A stretch of DNA of 33,774 nucleotides from Gemmatimonadota bacterium. GTDB lineage: Bacteria; Latescibacterota; UBA2968. The notes under the pieces were generated by a model. The model worked only from the letters and a program-made list of their open reading frames with translations. It had not been told where the DNA came from and did no database searches. Below, in pieces: positions 22,304 to 30,410 of the stretch. How positions within the stretch are numbered: position 1 is the first letter of the stretch; each line of letters begins with the position of its first letter. The DNA lies in the NCBI GenBank assembly GCA_028874765.1, contig JAPPIE010000185.1, positions 1 through 33,774 of the forward strand, written 5' to 3'. The position numbers and the translations under genes are program-made.

Positions 22304-24637
22304 TCAGTGCTGGGCATTCGCGTTTGTCTTCGCCGACTTATTCTTCCACAGCGCGACCTTTTCGAGGCTCCGCTTATTGGGAACGATAATCTTGGCATTG
22401 CCAGAAAGCGCGGTTTCCAGCTTCTCTCGCCACAGCATAGTCTGGAGAACATTGGGCGCGCGCTTCACTGCTACAGCCACGACTCTTATCGCATCTGCTT
22501 CAGCGGCAGAAGTGATCACTTTCCTGATCGCTTCGCCGCTTGCCTGCTCCACTTCGTAAATCGCATTCCCATGTGCACGGGGAACTAATGACGTCAGAAA
22601 ACGCTGGGCATTGATGATGATCCGCTCTCGATCCTCCTGAGAACTCGAGATTTCCCGGAAAGCACTCATTGTTTCCGCCACCGGGTTAATACTCACCAGA
22701 TTTACATCGATCAGTTCAACGCTCTCGAACACAGGGCGCGACGCCTCGACGGTACCCGCAAACAATTCTCTGATATGCTCCTCCAGAGTTGCGCGGTGAA
22801 CACTGAGCAGATGATCCAGATTGCGGGCAGATACAAACTCGCGCAGATGATCCTTGATGGCATCTTTAATAATCAGTCTCGGATTCTGGATCTGATAATG
22901 ATAAGTATAGGGATCCTTTACGCGGTACTGCGCATTGATGGTAAGCGCGAGGAGATTCAAATCGCCCGAAATCAATTCGTACGGATTCGCGTTTGTAATA
23001 TACTTCACTTCTTTCACCGGCCATTTATCCACCTGCACAAAGGGACGGGGCGCGAGATAGTGCAATCCCGGCTGCAGGTCTCGCCAGTAAACCGCGCCGA
23101 ACAGACGTCCATAGCCCACATGCCCGGGAGGAATCACTGTAAAACCGCTACCGATAAACAGGGCGATCAGCAGACCGTAAAACGTCATTCCCAATGGCGT
23201 GGAGGGAGCGATAATACCCACAAAAGAACGGTTGCGCGTCACGCGTCCCCAGAACGCTTTACACGGTTCGACCACAGGGCGAATATTGAGCAACAGGTCT
23301 TCATAGCCGCTCTTAAAAGCACCTGCGCGGAACCGCCAGATGATCAGAGCGATCAGGGCAAAAGCACTCACCCATTGTATGAGTTGAATAGTCGTTGACT
23401 CCGAGGGACCGAGATACAGGGGAACCGTCACGCCGATGCCGAGCAGTATAACATCGATTACAATACCCAGAGCAACGGTAACAGCAATCACCGATGACAC
23501 ATAGATGGATGCAAAGCGCGCCCCGAACTGGCTGACGATAATCGCAATAGTACCCGTATTAGTCGCTGGCCCGGTCATAAGAAAAATCATCGCCGCTCCG
23601 GGACTAAATCCCTTGGCGACCAGCGCGGCAGCTATCGGAGTACTCGCAGACGCGCATATATAGAGCGGAACGCCAACCAGCACCATAACGGGATACGACA
23701 ACCAGCGCGCATACTCATTTGACATCAAATCGCTCGGAATCGCCAGATAGAGCACGCCTCCCAGTGCGACACCCACGAGTAGCGCAAACAAAATATCATC
23801 CGCTATTTCCACAAAGCCGTAGCGGAAAATATGCCTGACGATCTCCTTAAAATCCAGATCGTGTTTATATTTGGACGGATCATCCTCAGAAGTTTGTTTG
23901 TCTTCAGCCGGAAGCATGTCGCGATAAAAGTCCGGTTTCACCCATGATCCGAATTTGTGCTGGCTAACCGCTTCGGTAAGCCCCTTCAACCAGGAATAAA
24001 ACAACGCCTTCAACTGTGAGGGACTGACATAGCAATCATCGCTCCCGGGCACCAGAGGTTCGTGCCCATGATCGTGGTCGTGATCATGGCCGTGACTATG
24101 ACCGTGCCCATGGTCGTGATCATGGTCATGATCGTGGTCATGATCGTGATCGTGCTCTCTCGCCCTGGCCTCGTCGCTATCATCTCGTATGAGACCGATG
24201 CAAAAAATACCGGCGACAACTGCGGTAATAAAGCTAATGAAGGGCCTGACAATAGCAGCGATGAATCCAAAAAACGCATTCGTGACCAGAATCGAGTCCG
24301 CACCTGTTTCCGGCGCCGTAATCAAAAAAGACATACAGGACGAACGGGATGCGCCCTTATTGCGCATCTCGGCAACTACTGGTACAACCGAACAACTGCA
24401 AAGCGGCACGGGCACGCCAACAGCAGCACTCGTACTCACGGATTTCAGGCTATCTTCGCGCAACCACCGCAGAATGGCCTCACGCGAGATAAATACGTGA
24501 ATCAGACCAGAAAGAAATAGCCCCAGCATTAGCATAGGCGCTAACAACAGGAACGACATCACCAGAAAATCGAAGAAACTGGTCACTGCCTGTATTAAGC
24601 CAATACTTGTATTAATTGGAGCATCAATAGCCCTCAC
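22304..24637 (-). CDS. Fusion: SO_0444/ArsP-type metal-efflux permease with His-rich loop, joined to a C-terminal SPFH (HflK-like) domain, 777 aa
   Basis: Residues 1-435 match the DUF318/ArsP permease superfamily in its SO_0444 Cu/Zn-efflux form. The VPLCSCSVVPV motif (Cys80, Cys82) lies in the first half, and TAPETGADSI (107-115) and YICASASTP...MTGPATNTGTI (327-363) mark the two helical halves. Between them a hydrophilic loop at 162-192 is nearly all His/Asp/Gly. A further helix at about 482-500 leads into an SPFH domain (about 500-777) with PPGHVGYGRLFG, LQPGLHYLAPRP, PVAETMSAFREI and SLVPRAHGNAIYEVEQA. No stop or frame change separates the halves. The start codon is uncertain: GTG at 24637 has AGGAG directly before it, and ATT at 24628 is better spaced but rare. 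The HflC- and HflK-like genes follow after 15 and 9 bases. Confidence 0.88.
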   Translation of the reverse strand: MRAIDAPINTSIGLIQAVTSFFDFLVMSFLLLAPMLMLGLFLSGLIHVFISREAILRWLREDSLKSVSTSAAVGVPVPLCSCSVVPVVAEMRNKGASRSSCMSFLITAPETGADSILVTNAFFGFIAAIVRPFISFITAVVAGIFCIGLIRDDSDEARAREHDHDHDHDHDHDHDHGHGHSHGHDHDHDHGHEPLVPGSDDCYVSPSQLKALFYSWLKGLTEAVSQHKFGSWVKPDFYRDMLPAEDKQTSEDDPSKYKHDLDFKEIVRHIFRYGFVEIADDILFALLVGVALGGVLYLAIPSDLMSNEYARWLSYPVMVLVGVPLYICASASTPIAAALVAKGFSPGAAMIFLMTGPATNTGTIAIIVSQFGARFASIYVSSVIAVTVALGIVIDVILLGIGVTVPLYLGPSESTTIQLIQWVSAFALIALIIWRFRAGAFKSGYEDLLLNIRPVVEPCKAFWGRVTRNRSFVGIIAPSTPLGMTFYGLLIALFIGSGFTVIPPGHVGYGRLFGAVYWRDLQPGLHYLAPRPFVQVDKWPVKEVKYITNANPYELISGDLNLLALTINAQYRVKDPYTYHYQIQNPRLIIKDAIKDHLREFVSARNLDHLLSVHRATLEEHIRELFAGTVEASRPVFESVELIDVNLVSINPVAETMSAFREISSSQEDRERIIINAQRFLTSLVPRAHGNAIYEVEQASGEAIRKVITSAAEADAIRVVAVAVKRAPNVLQTMLWREKLETALSGNAKIIVPNKRSLEKVALWKNKSAKTNANAQH
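24062..24154 (-). repeat. His/Asp codon repeat in the permease loop
   Basis: An array of CATGAC/CACGAT-like hexamers encodes (His-Asp)n followed by His-Gly and more His-Asp pairs, residues 162-192 of the fusion protein. Codons alternate between synonyms, so the array is not perfectly identical at DNA level. It is a probable metal-binding loop and a likely place for length change by slippage. Confidence 0.9.
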
Positions 24638-24721
24638 CTCCTCTGATGGGAAGCATAGTGTTTTGATTACAGAATATTTTTATTTAAACTTTTTAAAGAG
24701 GTGTGTAAAATGGCCTGCGCC

Positions 24722-24737
24722 AGACGATATATCGTCT
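24722..24737. promoter_or_regulatory. 16-base perfect palindrome upstream of the permease-SPFH fusion
   Basis: AGACGATATATCGTCT is a perfect palindrome in the 179-base region between the czcA-like stop and the fusion start, the longest gap in the operon. It lies about 25 bases past the predicted transcription start at about 24762. It could be a repressor site or a leader hairpin; no regulator gene is in the window. Confidence 0.45.
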
Positions 24738-24768
24738 TTTAAAAAAGAACAAGCCCTATCTAATTCGG

Positions 24769-24797
24769 ATTATAAGGCAATATCTCCCGCCCTGCAA
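24769..24797 (-). promoter_or_regulatory. Possible internal promoter for the fusion-SPFH-ZIP part of the operon
   Basis: On the minus strand a perfect -10 TATAAT (24769-24774) has TTGCAG (24792-24797) 17 bases before it. The -35 is only a half match. It would give a leader of about 125 bases that includes the 16-base palindrome. Confidence 0.45.
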
Positions 24798-24816
24798 GAA
24801 ATAAAAATACGGACGT

Positions 24817-27800
24817 TTACTGCCGTCGCGTCTCAATCCACTCGTAGATCACTGGCAGCAACACGAGTGTCAACAAGGTCGAAGTGATCAAACCGCCGAC
24901 CACCACCGAAGCGAGTGGCCGCTGCGTTTCGGCACCAACACCCGTCGCCAATAACAAAGGCACCAACCCGAGAATGGACGTACTCGCAGTCATCAAAACT
25001 GGGCGCAAACGCAACTCCGCTCCCCGTCGCACTGCCTCTGCGACACCGAGTCCTTTTTCGCGCAACTCATTGATAAAACTCACCAGCACAATGCCATTCA
25101 ACATCGCCACGCCAAAAACCGCAATAAATCCAATCGCAGAGGGAACCGACACGTATTGCCCACTGAAGAAAAGAACCACCATCCCTCCAATTGTCGCAAA
25201 CGGCACATTGGCGATAATCAGCGCGGCGTACTTCACCGAATTAAATGCGGTATAGAGCAACACAAAAATAAAAAAAATCGTCAACGGCACGATCACCGCC
25301 AAACGCGCCAACGCCCGCTGTTGATTCTCGAACGCGCCACCCCACTCGATCCAATAGCCCGGAGGCAAGTCAATCTGTGCATCAATAGCCGCATTGGCAT
25401 CGCGCACAAAACCATCGACATCGCGCCCTCGCACATCCATCTGGATCACTGCGTAACGCTGCAATTGCTCGCGGCGCACAAAAGAGTAGCCTTCCGCAAC
25501 GCTGACATCTGCAACAGTCGCGAGAGGAACAATCGCACCATCGCTTGTTTTCAATGGAATGCGCTGAATCGACTGCACCGACGCTTTTGATCGGTCATCG
25601 AATCGCGCCGTAATATCGAACCGGCGCACGCCGTCAATCATGGTCGTGACCGGCTCATTGCCGATGCCCGTGCGGACAACGGACAACACATCGTCCGCAT
25701 TCACCCCAAACCGGGCGAGTTGCTCGCGCTTGACCTGAATGCGGATCTGCGGCTTGCCGACATTGGCCTCAATCGAAAGATCCGCCACACCCTCAACTTC
25801 GGCAATGACATCTTTGACATCCTCGCTCAACTGATCGAGCACTGCCAGATCCTCACCGTAAATCTTGGCGGCAAGCGTGGCGCGAACCCCCGAGATCAGC
25901 TCCTCTACGCGCATCTGAATTGGCTGTGTAAAAGCGATAACAGCCGACGGCACCACCACTTCCAACGCCTCGCGCATAGCCTCGGCAAGCTCTTTGATAT
26001 CGCGGTCTCCGGGCCATTCGCTCTCGGGCTTGAGTGCCGTATAAATCTCCATATAATTGGCGTCGGCTGTTTCGCCTTTCTCGGCACGACCGATCATTGC
26101 CACCGTAGTTTCAACTTCCGGGAATCTCGACAGCGCATTCTCGATCTTCTTGGAAATCTCAATCGAATGCTGGAGCGAAGCCGAAGGTATCGAAGTCACG
26201 CGCCACATAATTGACCCTTCCTGCAATTGTGGCATGAACTCTTTTCCCAGAAAAGGGAACAGCGACATACTCACAGCGAGCAAACCCACGGCACAGCCAA
26301 CCACCACTTTTCGATTCGCCAACGACCAGGAAAGCAAGGATAGATAGCGCGGTTTAATGACGCGTACGAGCCATGTCTCGCGTTCTCTTTGCGGTTTCAA
26401 TAACAAAGCCGCGAGCACGGGAATCAGCGTCAGCGCGAGCAATAAACTTCCACCCATGGCAAACGTGATATTAAACGCCATCGGCTTGAACAGCTTGCCC
26501 TCCAGTCCCTCGAGCGCAAACAAAGGCAGAAATACCACCACAATAATCAAGATGGCAAAGGTCATCGGATTCACGACTTCACGGGCAGCAGCCAATACCG
26601 CAGCAGTGCGGTTGACCTCTTGGTTTTCTGCCCTGCGTTCTGCCATAACGCGAAATGAGTTCTCCACGACGACCACTGCGCCATCGACAATCATGCCAAT
26701 ACCAATAGCGAGGCCAGCAAGTGACATGAGATTAGCCGAAAGGCCCGCTTCATCCATGAACACAAACGCAATGAGCATCGTGAGCGGAATAGAGACAATC
26801 ACAACCACTGCTGGTCGCCATTCGCCGAGAAACAAAAACAGAATAACACCCACCAGAATCGCGCCTTGAAATAATGCATTCGTAGCCGTACCCACTGCCT
26901 TTTCAACGAGGTCGGTACGCTCGTAAATAGGTCGCAAAACAACGCCATCTGGCAGAGACTGATCGATAATAGCGACCTTTTCCTTCGTCGCTTCAACCAC
27001 CCGGGCGGCATTCTCACCGATGCGCGAGAGCACCATCCCGAGGACGACTTCCTTGCCATCGCGCGTCACGGCACCAAAACGGAGTGCACCCCCCTGACGA
27101 ATTTCGGCAATATCGCGCAAATATACCGGCGCGCCACCTTCGACTTTGACGACCATATCGCCGATATCGCGCTCATTTCTGACCAGGCCCAGGCCGCGCA
27201 CGAGGTATTGCTCTGAGCCGAGATTAACGTATTGACCGCCAACCTGGCGGTTGTTGGCCTCGATCACTTCCATGACATCGGTGAAGGTCAGGTCGTATTT
27301 GATGAGATTCAGGGGATCCATCACAACCTGAAATTGTCGTTCCTGGCCCCCCCATGAAATGACATCATCAACACCGGAAGCAGTTCGCAAAATCAAACGC
27401 ACATTCCAGTCGTGCAACGTCCGCAAGTCCATATCGGTAATCGCCGCATTGAGCTTTTCGTCAGCCCGTTCCAGTGTGTACCAGAAAACCTGACCGAGTC
27501 CGGACGAGTTGGGACCCATCTCCGGCGTGCCATAACCTTCTGGGATGCGCTCCCCCACCTCCTGCAACCGCTCCATCACCAGACGCCGCGCAAAGTAAAT
27601 ATCCATGTCGTCTTCAAAATAGACCGCGACATAGGACAAACCGAAGAGACTCACAGAGCGGATCTCTTTCACCTTCGGCAGCCCGGCCATGCCGGACTCA
27701 ATAGGAAAAGTGAGAAGTTGCTCCACATCCTCAGCGGCAAGCCCTGGTGACTCGGTATAGATATTGACTTGGGTGGGCGTCACATCTGGAAACGCATCAA

Positions 27801-27906
27801 TCGGCACAGTAACAACCGCACGCCAACCCAAAAAGGCCACGATTCCAAAGGCAATCAACACCAGAAATTTATAGCGCAGAGATGTCTTTACCAGTGCTTC
27901 CAACAT
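24817..27906 (-). CDS. czcA: Heavy-metal efflux RND pump, CzcA/CusA family, 1029 aa
   Basis: This is the inner-membrane, proton-driven pump of a CBA metal exporter. The start MLEALVKTSLRYKFLVL, VPIDAFPDVTPTQVNIYTESPG, and the TM4 motif ending IVDGAVVVVENSF are diagnostic for the heavy-metal RND group, and the length is normal. In TM4 Asp408, Gly409, Ala410, Glu415 and Asn416 are present, while position 402 is Gly; in the cobalt-zinc-cadmium pump CzcA that position is Asp. This argues against a strict CzcA-like selectivity and leaves the metal undetermined; CusA-type copper/silver transport is not shown either. The start at 27906 has AGGAG 6 bases upstream, and the adaptor gene stops 9 bases before it. 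The symbol is given for the family, not for proven substrates. Confidence 0.93.
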   Translation of the reverse strand: MLEALVKTSLRYKFLVLIAFGIVAFLGWRAVVTVPIDAFPDVTPTQVNIYTESPGLAAEDVEQLLTFPIESGMAGLPKVKEIRSVSLFGLSYVAVYFEDDMDIYFARRLVMERLQEVGERIPEGYGTPEMGPNSSGLGQVFWYTLERADEKLNAAITDMDLRTLHDWNVRLILRTASGVDDVISWGGQERQFQVVMDPLNLIKYDLTFTDVMEVIEANNRQVGGQYVNLGSEQYLVRGLGLVRNERDIGDMVVKVEGGAPVYLRDIAEIRQGGALRFGAVTRDGKEVVLGMVLSRIGENAARVVEATKEKVAIIDQSLPDGVVLRPIYERTDLVEKAVGTATNALFQGAILVGVILFLFLGEWRPAVVVIVSIPLTMLIAFVFMDEAGLSANLMSLAGLAIGIGMIVDGAVVVVENSFRVMAERRAENQEVNRTAAVLAAAREVVNPMTFAILIIVVVFLPLFALEGLEGKLFKPMAFNITFAMGGSLLLALTLIPVLAALLLKPQRERETWLVRVIKPRYLSLLSWSLANRKVVVGCAVGLLAVSMSLFPFLGKEFMPQLQEGSIMWRVTSIPSASLQHSIEISKKIENALSRFPEVETTVAMIGRAEKGETADANYMEIYTALKPESEWPGDRDIKELAEAMREALEVVVPSAVIAFTQPIQMRVEELISGVRATLAAKIYGEDLAVLDQLSEDVKDVIAEVEGVADLSIEANVGKPQIRIQVKREQLARFGVNADDVLSVVRTGIGNEPVTTMIDGVRRFDITARFDDRSKASVQSIQRIPLKTSDGAIVPLATVADVSVAEGYSFVRREQLQRYAVIQMDVRGRDVDGFVRDANAAIDAQIDLPPGYWIEWGGAFENQQRALARLAVIVPLTIFFIFVLLYTAFNSVKYAALIIANVPFATIGGMVVLFFSGQYVSVPSAIGFIAVFGVAMLNGIVLVSFINELREKGLGVAEAVRRGAELRLRPVLMTASTSILGLVPLLLATGVGAETQRPLASVVVGGLITSTLLTLVLLPVIYEWIETRRQ

Positions 27907-27915
27907 GCAGTTCTC

Positions 27916-29019
27916 CTAATGTACATGACCTGCGCCAAGCGAAGACTTGAGCATCAATGACTTGAGGTAAAAAACACCGCTCACGGCGATCTCGTCACCT
28001 GCAATAAGCCCGCTTCGAACGACCGTCCACTCGCCCACCGTGGAACCGACCTCAATAGCCTCGGCATGGAACTCGTGTCCTTCCTCGATCTTGAATACAT
28101 TCGGTGAGCCTTTGATCATTATCAATGCCGCACTCGGCACAGCGAGTTCTGGTGCGTGCGTCCCGGTGACCACCTCTACTTCGACAAACTGACCCGAATG
28201 CAAGCTATGAGCCGTGTTGGGCACCTCAATACGCAAGCCCTGTGTTCGGACCTTTTCGTCGAGGTGATGATGAAGTTGAATGACCGTACCTGGAAACCAG
28301 TTGATACCATCGGGGATGACCCGCACATTGGCACCAATATCGATTTTGGGGGACGCGGTCAGCACCATATATGCTTCCACCCACATCACCGATTCGTCAC
28401 TGATATTCATGAGTACCCGGCCAGGCTCGATCAATTCACCAACAATAAAATCGTCCTGTAGCACCGTACCCGCCTGTGAGGCGAGCAAGTCGAAGGTACC
28501 GGTCGCTTTGCTGGCGTCTCCCGATTGCATAAGTGCCTCTGCCTGAGCCATGGTCATGCCGTAAGCGAGTACTTTGGCGAGAGCCTGTTGTTGTGCAACC
28601 TGCGCTTCGGTATAGCGCTGTTCCGACACGGCTTGCTGACCGAGGGTCTTGACGCGTTGCCATTCTCGATTCTCGACAATCAATGCCCCTTGCGCCTCGG
28701 CCATCTCAACACTCGAGAGCGCCACCAGGGGTTGACCGACTTCGACCTCATCGCCGAGTTTCGCATGACGCGCCACGACCTGTGCTGTAATGCGCGGAGT
28801 AACGAGCACAGACTGGTAGGCATTGATCACAACCTCGCCCGGAATCCGCAGGGTCTCGTTGAGCGCGCGAGGTTCAACCGTACCAATAACAATGCCCGCC
28901 GCGCGTTGTTCTTCTGCACTTAGCTCAATTGAGGTACCCTCATGGTCCGCCTCCTCTGCGTATATCGGTTGGATCAGTGTCAAACACAGACACACCGCCC
29001 AAAATTTCAACATCGTCAT
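27916..29019 (-). CDS. czcB: RND periplasmic adaptor, CzcB/CusB (HlyD) family, 367 aa
   Basis: The adaptor links the pump to the outer-membrane channel. A signal peptide (MTMLKFWAVCLCLTLIQPIYA) is followed by the mature chain: barrel-sandwich segments around TLRIPGEVV and RHAKLGDEVEVGQPLVAL, a helical hairpin with AQVAQQQALAKVLAYG, then GTVLQDDFIVGELIEPGRVLMNI and a C-terminal barrel. It ends GAGHVH, a small possible metal-binding tail. I chose ATG at 29019, with GGAGG 5 bases upstream; an ATG at 29058 overlaps the czcC stop as ATGA but would add 13 residues before the signal peptide. It follows the czcC-like gene and precedes the pump gene. Confidence 0.9.
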   Translation of the reverse strand: MTMLKFWAVCLCLTLIQPIYAEEADHEGTSIELSAEEQRAAGIVIGTVEPRALNETLRIPGEVVINAYQSVLVTPRITAQVVARHAKLGDEVEVGQPLVALSSVEMAEAQGALIVENREWQRVKTLGQQAVSEQRYTEAQVAQQQALAKVLAYGMTMAQAEALMQSGDASKATGTFDLLASQAGTVLQDDFIVGELIEPGRVLMNISDESVMWVEAYMVLTASPKIDIGANVRVIPDGINWFPGTVIQLHHHLDEKVRTQGLRIEVPNTAHSLHSGQFVEVEVVTGTHAPELAVPSAALIMIKGSPNVFKIEEGHEFHAEAIEVGSTVGEWTVVRSGLIAGDEIAVSGVFYLKSLMLKSSLGAGHVH

Positions 29020-29054
29020 CAGGGCCTCCAATGCGGTTCTTTGTGTGTTGTAAT

Positions 29055-30314
29055 TCATCGACTTGCCAGACCGAGCCAGGCCTCCACCTGCCCCGCTGCG
29101 AGAATCCACTCGAACCAGGCCTGCCATACCTGACCGTGCAAATCAAGCGCACTTTCTCGCACCTGTATCGTCTGCTCCAGTTGCGCCAAATAGTCGGCCG
29201 TACTGAGATCCCCGGCCTGCCAGAGGCGGCGCAATTGCTCACTTTGTCGGTCCAGGCTCTTTCGCCCTGTATGTTCCCACTCATCCCAAGCAAAGCGCGA
29301 TAACCCGTAGCGCTCTGCCGCACTGATCAGGGAAGCGTGTGCCATCTGCACCGCATCATCGGCGAGTTGTTGCGCCTGGACGCGCTCTGCCATAGCCGCG
29401 GTAACTTCATGTGTAAAGCGGTTCCGGATCGGAAACGGAATGGACAGACCCAAACCGATCAACCTTTTGCCATCTTCGTACCCACCAGTGAAACTCAGGG
29501 TTGGATCTGGGCGACGTTCGCGTCGTTGTAATCCCACCACAGCATCGGCCGCGTTAACCCGGTGCCGCGCGGCCACAACCCCGGGTAATGCCTGCACCAG
29601 AGCCTGCGAATCAGCACTTTGCTCAATTACCTCCGGTAGTTTCTCGGGAAGAGAGGGCCACTGCGCCTCGGGTATGCGCGGGCCAAGGCTGTACACCGCT
29701 TGCCGCGCCTCGGCCAGATCCGCGGCCACCATCGCTTTTTGAATGCGCACCTCGGTAAGGGAAAGGAGAGCCTGATCAAGTGCCACCTGGTCTAATTCGC
29801 CAGCCTCAAACTGGCGCTGCGCCAATGTCGCAAACTCCTCCATCAACTGCTGGCGCATCTGGGCCAGGCGATCGCGTGCAACGCCAGTCTGGTATTGCAC
29901 GAGGCCATTGAGCAAATCTACCGCAACCGTCCATCGGGCATCCAGATACTCCGCCTCGGCAACGAGCCGGTCCAACTCCGCCACTGCGGTACGCGCCTTG
30001 CGTTTGCCGCCCCAGTCCAGTGTCTGACTAATCGATAGTGTGCGTATCCTGGCCTGTGCATTCTCAGCATCCAACGACAATTCGGGATTGTAGAGGGGAC
30101 GCGACGCGGCATCCCTAAACGCACTGCTCGCTTCTAAACCCGCGCGTGCCGCCTGCACGCGGTAATTGGAATCGACAACAGCTTGCACAAAACGCGTTAA
30201 AGCGACACTGGCCCGGGCATTTCCCAGCACCCTTGTCTCGGCAACCAGTGTCGTCCATGACATCACTATCAAGCCACACAATACGAAGGCGTATCGATAA
30301 CATAATTTTGGCAT
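29055..30314 (-). CDS. czcC: Outer-membrane efflux channel, CzcC/TolC family, 419 aa
   Basis: The protein has a signal peptide (about residues 1-25 ending TTLVAE) and two helical repeats of TolC type, with RPLYNPELSLDAENAQARIRT in the first and RRPDPTLSFTGGYEDGKRLIGLGLSIPFP in the second. The latter, with the IPFPIRNRF segment, is typical of heavy-metal channel proteins of the CzcC kind. It forms the outer-membrane part of the exporter. The start is ATG at 30314, with AGGAGG 7 bases upstream; an in-frame TTG one codon earlier is rejected. It is the first gene of the operon, and its promoter lies about 60 bases before the start. Confidence 0.9.
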   Translation of the reverse strand: MPKLCYRYAFVLCGLIVMSWTTLVAETRVLGNARASVALTRFVQAVVDSNYRVQAARAGLEASSAFRDAASRPLYNPELSLDAENAQARIRTLSISQTLDWGGKRKARTAVAELDRLVAEAEYLDARWTVAVDLLNGLVQYQTGVARDRLAQMRQQLMEEFATLAQRQFEAGELDQVALDQALLSLTEVRIQKAMVAADLAEARQAVYSLGPRIPEAQWPSLPEKLPEVIEQSADSQALVQALPGVVAARHRVNAADAVVGLQRRERRPDPTLSFTGGYEDGKRLIGLGLSIPFPIRNRFTHEVTAAMAERVQAQQLADDAVQMAHASLISAAERYGLSRFAWDEWEHTGRKSLDRQSEQLRRLWQAGDLSTADYLAQLEQTIQVRESALDLHGQVWQAWFEWILAAGQVEAWLGLASR

Positions 30315-30372
30315 CAATCATCCTCCTGATGGTGACAATCAAAATCCCCTGTGAATCAAAATTAATCTGAAA

Positions 30373-30410
30373 AATATAGAGCCAAACCAACCAATTGTCT
30401 ATAAACAATT
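30373..30410 (-). promoter_or_regulatory. Promoter of the metal/SPFH operon with an overlapping inverted repeat
   Basis: On the minus strand -35 TAGACA (30396-30401) and -10 TATATT (30373-30378) each match five of six consensus bases and are 17 bases apart. AATTGT and ACAATT (30393-30398 and 30405-30410) form a perfect 6-base inverted repeat around CTATAA that covers the -35 box, a likely operator. The leader to the czcC ATG is about 50 bases. Confidence 0.6.

Noticed and set aside
21605-22588. Plus-strand open frame of 327 codons opposite the HflC-like gene
   Set aside because: Shadow of two SPFH genes; no domain and no ribosome binding site seen.
24062-24154. Repeat array considered as a CRISPR or non-coding satellite
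   Set aside because: It is in frame within a clear permease gene and encodes a His/Asp loop; there are no spacers.
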